From positions 187,265-251,264 of the forward strand of contig NZ_AXAI01000002.1 of assembly GCF_000472425.1 (NCBI RefSeq): a stretch of DNA of 64,000 bases, in the 5' to 3' direction. The notes beneath the pieces were generated by a model, which had not been told where the DNA came from, searched no databases, and worked only from the letters and a program-made list of their open reading frames with translations. Positions 49,043 through 57,843 of this stretch are shown one piece after another; position 1 is the first letter of the stretch; each line of letters starts with the position of its first letter. Source of the stretch: Bradyrhizobium sp. Tv2a-2. GTDB taxonomy: Bacteria; Pseudomonadota; Alphaproteobacteria; Rhizobiales; Xanthobacteraceae. The position numbers and the translations under genes are program-made.

Positions 49043-49789
49043 TCATGTCCGCGTCGCCAGCCCACCGGCGGCCAGGCCTGACGCAGCGGTCTCCGATGGC
49101 GTGAACGCCGGTGACGGCTTGATGTCGCCGGCAATGATCACCCTGCCTCTGAAAATACGCGTTGCGCGGGACTCGAAATAGCCCCGCACCTCTTTCGTGT
49201 AGAAACCGATTTCCGGCTCCGCGTTGAACTCGAGCGCGATCGTACCGCCGGGTTTCAGGTAATTCTTCTGGAGATCGTTGAGAAAATAATCCCACTCTTC
49301 CGGTCCCCACAGATTTTCCGTCTTGTGCCCATTGAAGCAGATCTGGTGCGCGGTGATGACGTCGAAGCGCTTGTCGAGAATCGGCAGGTTCTTGCGGGGC
49401 TCGATTCTGAATCCGGTCCGCGGAATGCCGAACAGGGCGATCATGTCGCGGTAGAATTCGTAAGTCGGAAGATCGATGCCGTGGACGTCGTGACCGAGAT
49501 GCTTGCAGCAATAGAGAAAGTAACCGGCGCCACAGCCGAGATCCAGCACTGCGCGCGACGAGCCCTTGTCGAGCCCGAGCTCGATCGCCCGCATCATCTT
49601 CGACCGCAGCCAGAGCTGCTTGTCGAAATATTTGTAGCTGTCATAGCCCTCGGAGCTGTGACTGGCGATCACCTGGCGGAACCTCTCCTGGTCGATCGCC
49701 GCGTCAGCCTTCCCTGCGAGGGTGCGGGCACGGAGGAAATTGGAGAGGTCGGCGACTGAATACTGCAGACGTGTAGTGCTGAAAACCAT
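49043..49789 (-). CDS. Class I SAM-dependent methyltransferase (exopolysaccharide locus)
   Basis: 248-aa methyltransferase. Motif I VLDLGCGAGYFLYC at about 81-94, then DVHGIDLPTYEF (motif II acidic loop) and FDVITAHQICFNGHK (motif III/IV region), PGGTIALEFN near motif VI. ATG 49789 has GGAG at 7 bases; the open frame upstream to 49873 lacks features. Last gene of the minus-strand polysaccharide run, 90 bp after the small exported protein. Could O-methylate a sugar of the polymer or a precursor; the target is inference from position. Confidence 0.8.
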   Translation of the reverse strand: MVFSTTRLQYSVADLSNFLRARTLAGKADAAIDQERFRQVIASHSSEGYDSYKYFDKQLWLRSKMMRAIELGLDKGSSRAVLDLGCGAGYFLYCCKHLGHDVHGIDLPTYEFYRDMIALFGIPRTGFRIEPRKNLPILDKRFDVITAHQICFNGHKTENLWGPEEWDYFLNDLQKNYLKPGGTIALEFNAEPEIGFYTKEVRGYFESRATRIFRGRVIIAGDIKPSPAFTPSETAASGLAAGGLATRT

Positions 49790-49879
49790 GACGGGGCTCC
49801 GTTGGGGCGATGTATCGGCCGCGGAACGATCGTGTGAGAACAGGCGGGAAACGGCACGGCCGCCGTTGTCCACCTTGAA

Positions 49880-50182
49880 CTAATCCTTCCAGGGTCTGAA
49901 GCTCCTGGTGTCGCCGGGGCCGAGACCGCCAAGATGGCGCAGCACGTCGTCATAGCCGCGGTCGGTGGTCTTGTAGGTCAAGGTATCGTCGATCTCCTTG
50001 CCGTCGCTGGTCAGGCGCAGATGCAGGGTCAGAGAACCATCGTCTTGCATCGTGGCCGATCCCGTGAATGGCATGGACGGCCTTGCTTCGGACGGTGAAG
50101 GCTTGATGTCGTCACCGAGAGCCGACCGGCTAGCGCCAGGCAGCGCCAAGACCAGGAGAAGACATCCGCCGGCGAATCGCAT
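49880..50182 (-). CDS. Small exported protein of unknown function
   Basis: 100 aa with a Sec signal (MRFAGGCLLLVLALPGASRSALG). The mature part has DGSLTLHLRLTSDGKEIDDTLTYKTTDRGYDDVLRHLGGLGPGD, a beta-rich small domain I do not recognise. ATG 50182 is preceded by GGGAGA at 8 bases; upstream in-frame residues are not signal-like. It follows the GH10 gene by 25 bp on the same strand, suggesting a link to polysaccharide export or processing in the periplasm. Confidence 0.7.
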   Translation of the reverse strand: MRFAGGCLLLVLALPGASRSALGDDIKPSPSEARPSMPFTGSATMQDDGSLTLHLRLTSDGKEIDDTLTYKTTDRGYDDVLRHLGGLGPGDTRSFRPWKD

Positions 50183-50207
50183 GGATTTATCTCCCGCTTT
50201 GCTGCCT

Positions 50208-51326
50208 TCAGCGCGCCTGACCGCTTGTGGATGTCGCGGAGCGACCGACGGCCTCGAATGACTGGGCGATCGCATTCCAGAGCGGCTTTGGTTGCATCTT
50301 GTCGTCATATGGAAGTGGCCTTGCCGGGCGCGCATTTTTGTAATTGGCCATTCCGCGATAGAACGAATAGTTGTCGGCCAGCTCCCAGGTGATCAGCGCC
50401 TTGACCGCGGGATGTCGCAGCGTCAGCTGCAGGAAATCCTGCGCAGTCTTGGCGACCGCCGCATCGCGAGCGGCGACGTCGTCCGGGAAGGTGCCGTCAT
50501 AGACGTCGAATTCGGTGATGTAGATATCGACGCCGAGGGCGCCGAGCTGGTGAAGGAATTCGTCGAAGCGGGCCGGATCGTGCGGGTATTGCGGTTGCAG
50601 ATGCCCCTGCAGGCCGACGACGTCGAGCTTGACGCCGGCATGTTTGAGATCGGCGACGAGCTTCAACAGCCCGCTGCGCACGGCGAGCCCGACCTCGTCG
50701 TCGCGCTCGGTCTGCGCTTCGTTCAGCACCAGCTTGGTTTTCGGGTCGATCTGCGCGGCGCGCAGGAAGGCGCGGCGGACGTAATCGGTGCCGAAGGCGT
50801 CATACCAGGGGCCGAGCCGAAAGCCGCCCGGCGCGCGATGCCCCGGCCAGAACGGCTCGTTGACAACGTCCCATGACTGCAGTCGCCCCGCATAATGCGC
50901 GACCACCTCCTCGATATAGGCATCGAGATAGGCGCGCCGCTCGTCGGCGGTCATGTTCTTGATCCAGTCGGGCACCCATTCATTCCAGATCAGGCAATGC
51001 CCGCGCATCGCGATCCCGTTGCGGTCGCAGAAGGCAAGCAACCGGTCGGCCGTCTCGAAATGCTTCGGTCCCGGCTGCGGCGCGATCCGGGCCATTTTCA
51101 GCGCGACGTCGGTGGTGATGATCTTGGTCTGCGTGACATAGAGGTCGCGATAGGCCGGGTCCTTGTCGATCACCTCCGCAGCGGCGGCGCCGAACAGATA
51201 GCCGTTTTGGGCGGCGATCGCGCCCAGGCTCGCGGGTGGCGCCGCCGCGATTGCGGTCCGGCTTCCGCCGGCAGCAAGGCCGGCGACCGTCAGCTGCAAG
51301 AGGTCGCGACGCGAAAATGAGCTCAT
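50208..51326 (-). CDS. Secreted glycoside hydrolase family 10 (endo-beta-xylanase-like)
   Basis: 372-aa glycanase. Tat-type signal MSSFSRRDLLQLTVAGLAAG, cleavage near AIAAA. GH10 landmarks: MRGHCLIWNEWVPDW, acid/base E157 in WDVVNEPFW, nucleophile E272 in IYITEFDVYDG, and LITWELADNYSFY near the end. ATG 51326 overlaps the stop of the upstream small exported gene by four bases (ATGA). GH10 enzymes cut beta-1,4-xylan or related beta-glycans. Its place inside the exopolysaccharide run suggests it trims or releases the bacterium's own polymer rather than plant xylan, as an inference. Confidence 0.9.
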   Translation of the reverse strand: MSSFSRRDLLQLTVAGLAAGGSRTAIAAAPPASLGAIAAQNGYLFGAAAAEVIDKDPAYRDLYVTQTKIITTDVALKMARIAPQPGPKHFETADRLLAFCDRNGIAMRGHCLIWNEWVPDWIKNMTADERRAYLDAYIEEVVAHYAGRLQSWDVVNEPFWPGHRAPGGFRLGPWYDAFGTDYVRRAFLRAAQIDPKTKLVLNEAQTERDDEVGLAVRSGLLKLVADLKHAGVKLDVVGLQGHLQPQYPHDPARFDEFLHQLGALGVDIYITEFDVYDGTFPDDVAARDAAVAKTAQDFLQLTLRHPAVKALITWELADNYSFYRGMANYKNARPARPLPYDDKMQPKPLWNAIAQSFEAVGRSATSTSGQAR

Positions 51327-51733
51327 TGGGCAAGACCCTTGATCTTCGGGCAGGAGGTGGACGAGGTCGAGGAGATCCTGACGATGTCGGCGAGCGACTT
51401 GTCTGCCGCGAGCTCGCGCCGGGTGAGGAAGTGCAGCGTCGAGCGCGGATAGGCGTCGCAGAATTGCGAGAGTGTCGCGGCTGTTGCCGCAATCGTGTCC
51501 TGTTTCGGAATCACGGCGATGCCGCCGTCCTGCAGGACGTAGGCATCCTTGACATTGGCCATGGCCGCGGTCGCCAGGCATTGCTTGAACAGATGGTCGT
51601 ATTCCGTCGGCGGGCGCATCAGCTCACCGCCAAGGCCGCCGAGCAGATAGGTGCGGCTTTTGTCGCAACTATCCGCGTAGGCCGGTGAACCGGCCAGCGC
51701 GAGAAGGATGGCGATGAAGACGGGTCTCGTCAT
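51323..51733 (-). CDS. Small exported protein of unknown function, coupled to the GH10 gene
   Basis: 136 aa with a Sec signal (MTRPVFIAILLALAGSPAYA, cleavage after AYA). The mature part has four cysteines (DSCDKSR, FKQCLA, SQFCDAY, TSCPKIKG) and LQDGGIAVIPKQDTIAATAATL; a Rap1a/Tai-like small periplasmic fold is possible but not shown. ATG 51733; the frame upstream overlaps the glycosyltransferase gene and lacks a signal. Its stop overlaps the GH10 start in ATGA. Confidence 0.7.
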   Translation of the reverse strand: MTRPVFIAILLALAGSPAYADSCDKSRTYLLGGLGGELMRPPTEYDHLFKQCLATAAMANVKDAYVLQDGGIAVIPKQDTIAATAATLSQFCDAYPRSTLHFLTRRELAADKSLADIVRISSTSSTSCPKIKGLAQ

Positions 51734-51740
51734 GCGACCC

Positions 51741-52967
51741 TCAAGCCGGAAAAGCCGGCCGCGTGGAATTGAGCCGGCGCGCCCGATGCGCGCCGAGCGA
51801 CTGGTAAGCGGCATCGGTCTCGGCCGCAGCCGGCTGCGCCAGCCCATAGGTCTCCGCAGCGCAACGCTTCCATGATAAGTGCCGGCTGTGCGCGACGGCG
51901 CCGTCTGCGAGCGCCGACCTTGCGGCGGCATCGCTTGCCAGTCGGGTGAGCGCTGCCGTGATGTCATCTCGCGACGGCGGCACGAGCAGTCCCGTCCGGT
52001 CGCCGGTCACGGCATCGCCGACGCCGCCGATGTCGGTTGCAACGCTGGGCAGCCCCGCGGCACCAGCCTCGAGATAGACCAGGCCAAATCCTTCCACCCG
52101 CCCGGAGGATTCAGGCAGGCCGGTGAGGCAGAAGAAATCGCTCGCGCCATAGAGGTCGCGAATCTCGGGGTCGGGAAGCCGGCCCAGGAAGCGAATGTCG
52201 CAATCGAGACTTGCGGCCGCGGCGCGCAATTCCAGCACATAGTCGCTTTCGCCGTCCGGTCCGATCACCAGCCAGGTCAGTCGGTCGCGCAGCGTCGGAG
52301 CCAGCGCGGCGAGCGCCGAGAGTGCCAGCAGATGGCCCTTGCGCCGGGTGAGGCGGGCGACGGTGATCATCACGATGCGGTCAGCCGAAATTCCGTGAGC
52401 CTTGCGGGTGACGGCGCGTGTCGCCCGCTCGCCGAACCAGAATTCCGACACACCGAGCGGAATGGCGTGGACGCGATTGGCATCGATCTCAAATCGCCGG
52501 CGGAACAGGTCGCGCGTGAAGCGGCTGTTGGCTGCGATCGTCGTTCGCCTCCCGAATACGCCGGCACAGCGGATGGCGAGCCGCTTCAGCGGCACCTGGG
52601 TCTCGTTGATCTCGGTGCCATGGACGGTCATCAGAATCCGGGCCGGCGTCAGCCCGCGCGCAAGCGCGACGGGAATGAAGAACGGCCAGTCGGCAGCGTG
52701 GACGACGTCGAACTGGCCGGATGCCATGCGACCGCGTGCCAGCAAGATCTTGGACGGCAGGTCCCGCATCGAATGTGCGCCGCCTTTGAAACGCTGGACG
52801 CCGAACGGCAGGCCGCGGTCGTCAGCCCCGTTGTCGCGGCCATAGTCCGGCGCAACCAGCGTCACGTCCGCGCGGAGTTCGGTCGCGGCGACCGCAATCT
52901 CGCGGGCATAGGTGCCGATTCCGCCATTGATCGGCGCAAATTCGCTCGTGAGCAGGAGTATCCTCAA
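51741..52967 (-). CDS. Glycosyltransferase family 4 (GT-B) protein
   Basis: 408-aa cytoplasmic sugar transferase. The N-terminal domain begins MRILLLTSEFAPINGGIGTYAREIA (glycine-rich acceptor loop) and the C-terminal domain has TVARLTRRKGHLLALSAL, FLGRLPDPEIRDLYGASDFFCL and GRVEGFGLVYLEAGAAGLPSVA with the E-x7-E donor motif (EGFGLVYLE). It starts 9 bases after the stop of the next transferase and 7 bases before the small exported gene. Adds a sugar during polymer repeat assembly; donor unknown. The last 30 residues are basic and Ala-rich. Confidence 0.9.
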   Translation of the reverse strand: MRILLLTSEFAPINGGIGTYAREIAVAATELRADVTLVAPDYGRDNGADDRGLPFGVQRFKGGAHSMRDLPSKILLARGRMASGQFDVVHAADWPFFIPVALARGLTPARILMTVHGTEINETQVPLKRLAIRCAGVFGRRTTIAANSRFTRDLFRRRFEIDANRVHAIPLGVSEFWFGERATRAVTRKAHGISADRIVMITVARLTRRKGHLLALSALAALAPTLRDRLTWLVIGPDGESDYVLELRAAAASLDCDIRFLGRLPDPEIRDLYGASDFFCLTGLPESSGRVEGFGLVYLEAGAAGLPSVATDIGGVGDAVTGDRTGLLVPPSRDDITAALTRLASDAAARSALADGAVAHSRHLSWKRCAAETYGLAQPAAAETDAAYQSLGAHRARRLNSTRPAFPA

Positions 52968-52976
52968 GGCATCACC

Positions 52977-54254
52977 TCAGTAGACCGACGGGGTGAGCGC
53001 AATTCGCCGCGCATCCTGGAGCTCCTGGTGATAGCGGAAAACGCGAGCGAGCTGCTTCGACGGCGTGAAGTCCTCGATGGCGTCGGCGATCCGCGCATGA
53101 TCCGTCTCGCCGCGGCCGATCGCGTCGCGCACATCCATGAACCGATCCGCAAGCGTCTCTGCCAAGTCCTCGGTCGGGCCGGAGCGGCGGACAAGGAAGC
53201 CGCTGGTGCCGTCATGGATCACGGATTCAAGCTGCGGCAGATGCATGGCGACAACGGGGCGCCCGACCGCAAGCGTTTCGAGCACGCAGCGGGGCATGCC
53301 TTCGAATTCGGAAGTCAGGATACCGGCATGCGCGAACGCGAGGGTGGCCGCCATTCCGGCTGCATCCTTGAAGCCATGGCGAACGGTGATGTCCTCGACG
53401 GCTGAAAATTCTGGAAAGCGTTGCGGGTCGCTGGTTCCGATATAGTGAAACTCGAGCCTGCCATCGAGACGTCGGCGCAGACGGTCGAGCGTCCGAAACA
53501 TCAGCGGAGGATTCTTGAACTCGTCGAGCCGGCCGGCGAAGACAACGCGAAATGGGGCGAGTTCCTGCGGGAAGGGGGTTGGTCGGAAAATATTGGTATT
53601 GACCCAGGTCCATAGCGTGTCGATCTTGCCCTTCTGACGCGGATAGGTTTTCTGCAGCCGCTCGGTGATGAACGGGTTGACGCAGAGGAATTTTGCGCTC
53701 GTTGCGACCGCAAAGCGCTCGCCGGCATTGTGCACGAACCAGTATCTGCGGAGCAGCGAGTCCATCTGTAGTTTGGGCACGCCCTCGCCGTGCAGCATCT
53801 GCACGAAGGGCAGGCGGGTTATGACCGGAAGCCAGGAGTACTCGACGCGGCGCAGGTCGATGGTGCAGCGTCGCGACCGGATCAGCCGTGAGATCGGGCC
53901 GAAATAGCGCAACAGCGCCAGGAAAAACTGGCCAGTCAGCGAGGCGCGAATGGTGCGGGACGCCTCGCGCGCCTGCATGTCGGAGAAATGCACAATGGGC
54001 ACGAAGTCGAAGGTTCGGCCGCGAAAAGTCAGCCTGTGAACTTCGCCGAGCTTCAGGTCGCCCCTGGAATCCACGCCGATGAAGAGCAGATCCGTGTCGT
54101 CAGGATGAAAGGTGATGAAATCCCTGATATAGGTCTCGAGACCGCCAACCTTCTCCCCGCGGGGATCAAAGGGATGGATCAGGCAGATCTGATAACGGGG
54201 GCGGACGCGGTTGGCGTTTCGTGCGCGCAACGCCAGGGTCATTGTCGAGGTCAT
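52977..54254 (-). CDS. Glycosyltransferase family 4-like protein
   Basis: 425-aa GT-B transferase. N-terminal IHPFDPRGEKVGGLETYIRDFI, C-terminal FRVVFAGRLDEFKNPPLMFRTLDRL and SEFEGMPRCVLETLAVGRPVVAM with E-x7-E (EGMPRCVLE). ATG 54254 has AAGGAAGGCC upstream and overlaps the WecG-like stop (ATGA); the open frame to 54329 lies inside that gene. Middle region differs from the transferase at 51741, so the two probably add different sugars. Confidence 0.88.
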   Translation of the reverse strand: MTSTMTLALRARNANRVRPRYQICLIHPFDPRGEKVGGLETYIRDFITFHPDDTDLLFIGVDSRGDLKLGEVHRLTFRGRTFDFVPIVHFSDMQAREASRTIRASLTGQFFLALLRYFGPISRLIRSRRCTIDLRRVEYSWLPVITRLPFVQMLHGEGVPKLQMDSLLRRYWFVHNAGERFAVATSAKFLCVNPFITERLQKTYPRQKGKIDTLWTWVNTNIFRPTPFPQELAPFRVVFAGRLDEFKNPPLMFRTLDRLRRRLDGRLEFHYIGTSDPQRFPEFSAVEDITVRHGFKDAAGMAATLAFAHAGILTSEFEGMPRCVLETLAVGRPVVAMHLPQLESVIHDGTSGFLVRRSGPTEDLAETLADRFMDVRDAIGRGETDHARIADAIEDFTPSKQLARVFRYHQELQDARRIALTPSVY

Positions 54255-55045
54255 GCGGCCTTCCTTATCCGTGCGGTAACAATCTGTGGAATGGTGCGCG
54301 CCACGAGCCGCGGGACAACCGCCATGCATCGCGCATAGCGCGGCGCCAGGCGGCGCGGGTCATTCAGCATTCGCCAGGCCCATTCGAGCCCGATCTTCTG
54401 CGTGATCGATGGCGCTCGCTTCTGCGTGCCCGCGATGAAGTCGAGTGCCGCGCCGATGCACAGCATTCCGGTTCCGTCGAGCTCGTCGATGCAGCGCGCG
54501 GCAAAGACTTCCTGGCGCGGCGCACCGAGCGCCACAAAGCAGAGCTTCGCACCGGAGGCGCGGATGCGATCGATCGCGAGGTCCGCTTCGCTCGAATAGG
54601 GATCAAAGTTCATGCCCGGCGCGTAGGTACCGGCGATCCTCAGGCCCCGAAACCTTTCAGCGAGGCGCTGCGCGGTCAATGACAGCGTCTGCGCGTTGGA
54701 GCCCATCATGAAGACGGGAAGACCTCTGCGCCGTGCTTCCCGGCAGAGAGGCTCCACCAGGTCGGCGCCCGTCGTGCGCTTGATCGGAGTGCCGATCAGA
54801 TGACTTAGCATGACAATCGGAAAGCCGTCCGCAGTCACGAAACGCGCACGGCGATAGGCGGCGCGGAAGTCGGCACGTTGCTCCAGCTGCACGACGTGAT
54901 CGAGGTTAAGCGTACAGACGCTGAAATTGTCGCCGCTCTGCGCGGCCGACACGATGGAGGAGACTGCGTCAGGAAGCGACGAGACATTGATCGTGATCCC
55001 GTCGATAGTGAGATTGCGCTGTGGTTGCGCGTGAGCGTCCAACAT
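54251..55045 (-). CDS. WecG/TagA/CpsF-family glycosyltransferase
   Basis: 264-aa GT26-type transferase that usually adds the second sugar to an undecaprenyl-linked lipid precursor. Family blocks: TLNLDHVVQLEQRADFRAAY, TADGFPIVMLSHLIGTPIKRTTGADL, PVFMMGSN, AKLCFVALGAPRQEVFA and CIGAALDFIAGTQKRAP, the last being the hallmark GA.xDFxAG.xxRAP. ATG 55045 with AGGGA before it; an upstream start at 55108 is possible. First gene after a 275-bp gap, so it may have its own promoter. Two transferases follow it directly. Confidence 0.9.
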   Translation of the reverse strand: MLDAHAQPQRNLTIDGITINVSSLPDAVSSIVSAAQSGDNFSVCTLNLDHVVQLEQRADFRAAYRRARFVTADGFPIVMLSHLIGTPIKRTTGADLVEPLCREARRRGLPVFMMGSNAQTLSLTAQRLAERFRGLRIAGTYAPGMNFDPYSSEADLAIDRIRASGAKLCFVALGAPRQEVFAARCIDELDGTGMLCIGAALDFIAGTQKRAPSITQKIGLEWAWRMLNDPRRLAPRYARCMAVVPRLVARTIPQIVTARIRKAA

Positions 55046-55320
55046 GTCGATTCCCTGATGACGGCTGCAAGAACGAACACATGCATAAAGTAACGATGCT
55101 GTGCCCACCGCCGAGGCAACGGGAACCAGGAGTCGAAAAGCACTCGCAACGAACGTCGCATAAATAACCCAACTATTGCATCCAACTATTGCGTCGCAAC
55201 GATGGCGATGCCGTCACGCAGCATGATCAAGTTGTCGGCAGCGCGATCATCATTGGCAGCTCTCCGACGAAGACTTCGTTACGCAGTAACACTTCGCGCG
55301 TGTCGTCGCGTGGAACCACT
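55046..55320. promoter_or_regulatory. Gap in the polysaccharide run, probable promoter of the wecG-like part
   Basis: 275 bp without a gene between the flippase stop (minus strand) and the WecG-like start. It includes the direct repeat CCAACTATTGC / CCAACTATTGC at about 55168-55192 (copies 13 bases apart). Only position supports a promoter here. Confidence 0.3.
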
Positions 55321-56760
55321 TCAAGACTCCGACTGCCGTTGACGCAGCTTCATCAGCCTGAACAAGAATTGCGCATAGAACACGCCGAGTGCGGCGACAT
55401 AGACTGCACCGCCCGCGACGACATGCCCGATCAGCGCGAGCATCGACGATGCTTCAGGAAGCATCCTCAGAAGCGCGGCCATGATGGCGGTGGCGGCGAT
55501 AAGCGGGACGAGATGTTCCATCGGCAATGTCAGGCCGAAGCGCGAAAATGCGATCACAAAGCTCGTGATCGCGGCAATGAGGGCGGCGACGACTGTTGCC
55601 CCGGCCGCGCCGCTCAGTCCCCAATAGTGCACAAAGGTGTAGCTGAGCAGCACGGTGACGCTGGCATCGATGGTGGCGACAACGGCCAGAAGTTTTGTCC
55701 GGTTGTGCAGCAGGAACGTCTGATCGACGAAATGTGCACGCAGGCTGCGGATGGAGCCGGCGAGCACCGAGAGCGGCAGGATAGCGAGCGTGACGGCCTG
55801 GAACGACGGCGCGATCAGGAGATGAACGATCTCGACGCGCAGCATGAAGATGCCGGTGATGCAGGGAGCCAGGATTGCGATCAGCAGGGCGCTGTTATCA
55901 GCGAGTTGGCGCATGGCGACTTTGCTCCCGTGCCGCTCCATGCTGTTGACCGCGATCGGGAAGGCCGCTGCCGTCACCAGCATGGCCGCGAAGGTCGCCG
56001 CGCGCTGGCCAAGCCCATAGCCCACGGCGAACAGGCCGGCAGCCGCCACGCCCAGCATCTCGTTGACGACAAAGCGAGACGCGTTGAGCCCGACCCAGCC
56101 AAGCGCGCCGCTGAGGATCAGCGGCGTCCCGTAGTGCAGAGCGTGATTGATGATATTGCGATCGAGCGGCCACAGGCCACGGCCTCGGCCCAGGCGCGGA
56201 AACACGATCACCGCAGCGGCGAGCTGGGCAACGGCGTAACCAGCAAGGGGCCAGGCCGGGGAGCGATCGATCACCTGGATCAGGAAGAGGCCGATTGCGA
56301 AACCAAGCGCCGGGCCCAGCGTGACCTGGATGGTGTAGATGCCGATCTGATGGCGGACCCGCGCTCGCTCGCCGATATAGAGGTTGAATGTACGGGTGAT
56401 GACGTAGGCAACTGTCGCAACGGCAAGTCGTGTGTCGGCATCCGGCGCGATTACCGTGAACAGCATCACCAGCACAGCCACGCTTTGAATGATGGACGAC
56501 GCGAGCAGCAGGGTGTTTTCGGTGCGATAGAAGTGCGCCGCGTTCCCCTCCTCCTGATGGCGGCCGAGGAAACGCAGGGCGTATTGCGACCACCAGGCGA
56601 GAAACGCGATTTGCAGGAGCTCGTGGGTCGCGGTGACGAGCGTGATGACACCAAGCGTCGGCTCGTCGACGACATGGGTCCAGACGATCATCGCGACAAG
56701 CTGGGCGAGTGGGCCCACGACCTGCGCAGGCAGGTAAAGCAGGGTGTTCCGCAGCAGCAT
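55321..56760 (-). CDS. Wzx-type oligosaccharide flippase
   Basis: 479-aa inner-membrane protein with about 12-14 hydrophobic segments (MATE/PST superfamily). N-terminal NTLLYLPAQVVGPLAQLVAMIVWTHVVDEPTLG resembles Wzx starts, and the midpoint GLFAVGYGLGQRAATFAAMLVTAAAFPIAV fits the second half-repeat. Would flip the lipid-linked repeat unit to the periplasm for polymerisation. Starts 3 bases after the acyltransferase stop. C-terminal tail is basic (RLMKLRQRQSES). Confidence 0.85.
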   Translation of the reverse strand: MLLRNTLLYLPAQVVGPLAQLVAMIVWTHVVDEPTLGVITLVTATHELLQIAFLAWWSQYALRFLGRHQEEGNAAHFYRTENTLLLASSIIQSVAVLVMLFTVIAPDADTRLAVATVAYVITRTFNLYIGERARVRHQIGIYTIQVTLGPALGFAIGLFLIQVIDRSPAWPLAGYAVAQLAAAVIVFPRLGRGRGLWPLDRNIINHALHYGTPLILSGALGWVGLNASRFVVNEMLGVAAAGLFAVGYGLGQRAATFAAMLVTAAAFPIAVNSMERHGSKVAMRQLADNSALLIAILAPCITGIFMLRVEIVHLLIAPSFQAVTLAILPLSVLAGSIRSLRAHFVDQTFLLHNRTKLLAVVATIDASVTVLLSYTFVHYWGLSGAAGATVVAALIAAITSFVIAFSRFGLTLPMEHLVPLIAATAIMAALLRMLPEASSMLALIGHVVAGGAVYVAALGVFYAQFLFRLMKLRQRQSES

Positions 56761-56763
56761 CGG

Positions 56764-57813
56764 TCAGGCTCCCAGCCAGCGGTGGAGACGGGCGGGCACG
56801 AATTCCCTGACCAGGATCAGGGCGGCGATGCTGGCTGTCGCCGCCGCAACATAAGTGATGGCGGAGGCCGCAGCCGGGCCCAGCGCCCGCAGTCGCGCGT
56901 GATCGCGCAGCAACATCACAAAGAAGATATGCCAGAGATAGATGAAGTAACTGCCGGAGCCGAGCGAGGCGATAAAGGGAAACCGGGCATCCAGTGCAAG
57001 AAACAGGCAGCAGGCTAGCGCGGCATAGCCAAAGAAGGCGATCGAATCGTAGTCGGCAGCATCGCCCACCGAAAACAGCCGCACGGCTGCATATACAATG
57101 TATGCGGCGGTCGTCGCGCCCAGGAGCAGCGTGCGCTGGTTCGCAAGAGCCTGCCTGACTTGGAATTCGCCCAGCAGCGTGCCCAGCGCCATGAAGGTGA
57201 ACCAGAAGGGAATGTCGCGCATGCGCACTTCCTCGACCAGGCTTTCAGCGAGACCGGAGCGAAGCAGCAGCGGATCGAGATAGCTGCCGGCGACAAAGCC
57301 GAAGACGACGGCGAGGAGAAGCAACGCCACGCGGCGGCTGTCTGATCGCGGACCGCGGCTCGTGATCGTGAAGATCAGCCAGAGGGCGACCGTGCAGCCG
57401 ACATAGACGAATACGTAATAATAGACGAAGAGGTAGGCGAGGCCGAATCGCGCAAGCGTCGTCGTGGCGCGATGGTCCATCGCCGGATTATGCAGCGCCA
57501 TGTAGATGTAGGCCGCAGCGAATGCGATCGCGTAGGGGACCAGCGCAGCCTGCAGGCGCTTGCCAAGCGGAACCTTGCCCAATACGGCAGTTAGATAGCC
57601 GGAGACGAACAGGAAGATTGGCACGCATGGCCGCAAGGCCGCGTCGATCGCCGTTTGCCAAGCGTTCAGGGGCTGTTGCAGCGAATGGATGCCGATCACC
57701 ATCAGGATGGCGACGCCACGCATGGTATCGATGCCGATATCCCGGGTCGTAGCCCCCGCGCGCGCCTGCAATTCGGCTGTTGGAAATGTGTGGTGAGCGG
57801 CCAAGGGAGTCAT
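56764..57813 (-). CDS. Acyltransferase 3 family membrane protein
   Basis: 349-aa integral membrane acyltransferase with about ten helices. The N-terminal IDTMRGVAILMVIGIHS contains the family's R...H catalytic pair; VPIFLFVSGYL is the conserved following helix. Such enzymes transfer acetyl or succinyl groups to polysaccharide sugars (as ExoH does). ATG 57813. Lies between a glycosyltransferase and the flippase, so modifies the repeat unit or lipid-linked sugar. Confidence 0.88.
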   Translation of the reverse strand: MTPLAAHHTFPTAELQARAGATTRDIGIDTMRGVAILMVIGIHSLQQPLNAWQTAIDAALRPCVPIFLFVSGYLTAVLGKVPLGKRLQAALVPYAIAFAAAYIYMALHNPAMDHRATTTLARFGLAYLFVYYYVFVYVGCTVALWLIFTITSRGPRSDSRRVALLLLAVVFGFVAGSYLDPLLLRSGLAESLVEEVRMRDIPFWFTFMALGTLLGEFQVRQALANQRTLLLGATTAAYIVYAAVRLFSVGDAADYDSIAFFGYAALACCLFLALDARFPFIASLGSGSYFIYLWHIFFVMLLRDHARLRALGPAAASAITYVAAATASIAALILVREFVPARLHRWLGA

Positions 57814-57843
57814 CTGGTGCCATCCCGCATCTACTTTTCGTTC

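Noticed and set aside
55189..57018. A 609-codon plus-strand frame over the flippase and acyltransferase
   Set aside because: Antisense to two membrane proteins; the polar Arg/Gln/Asp-rich translation is the mirror of hydrophobic codons.
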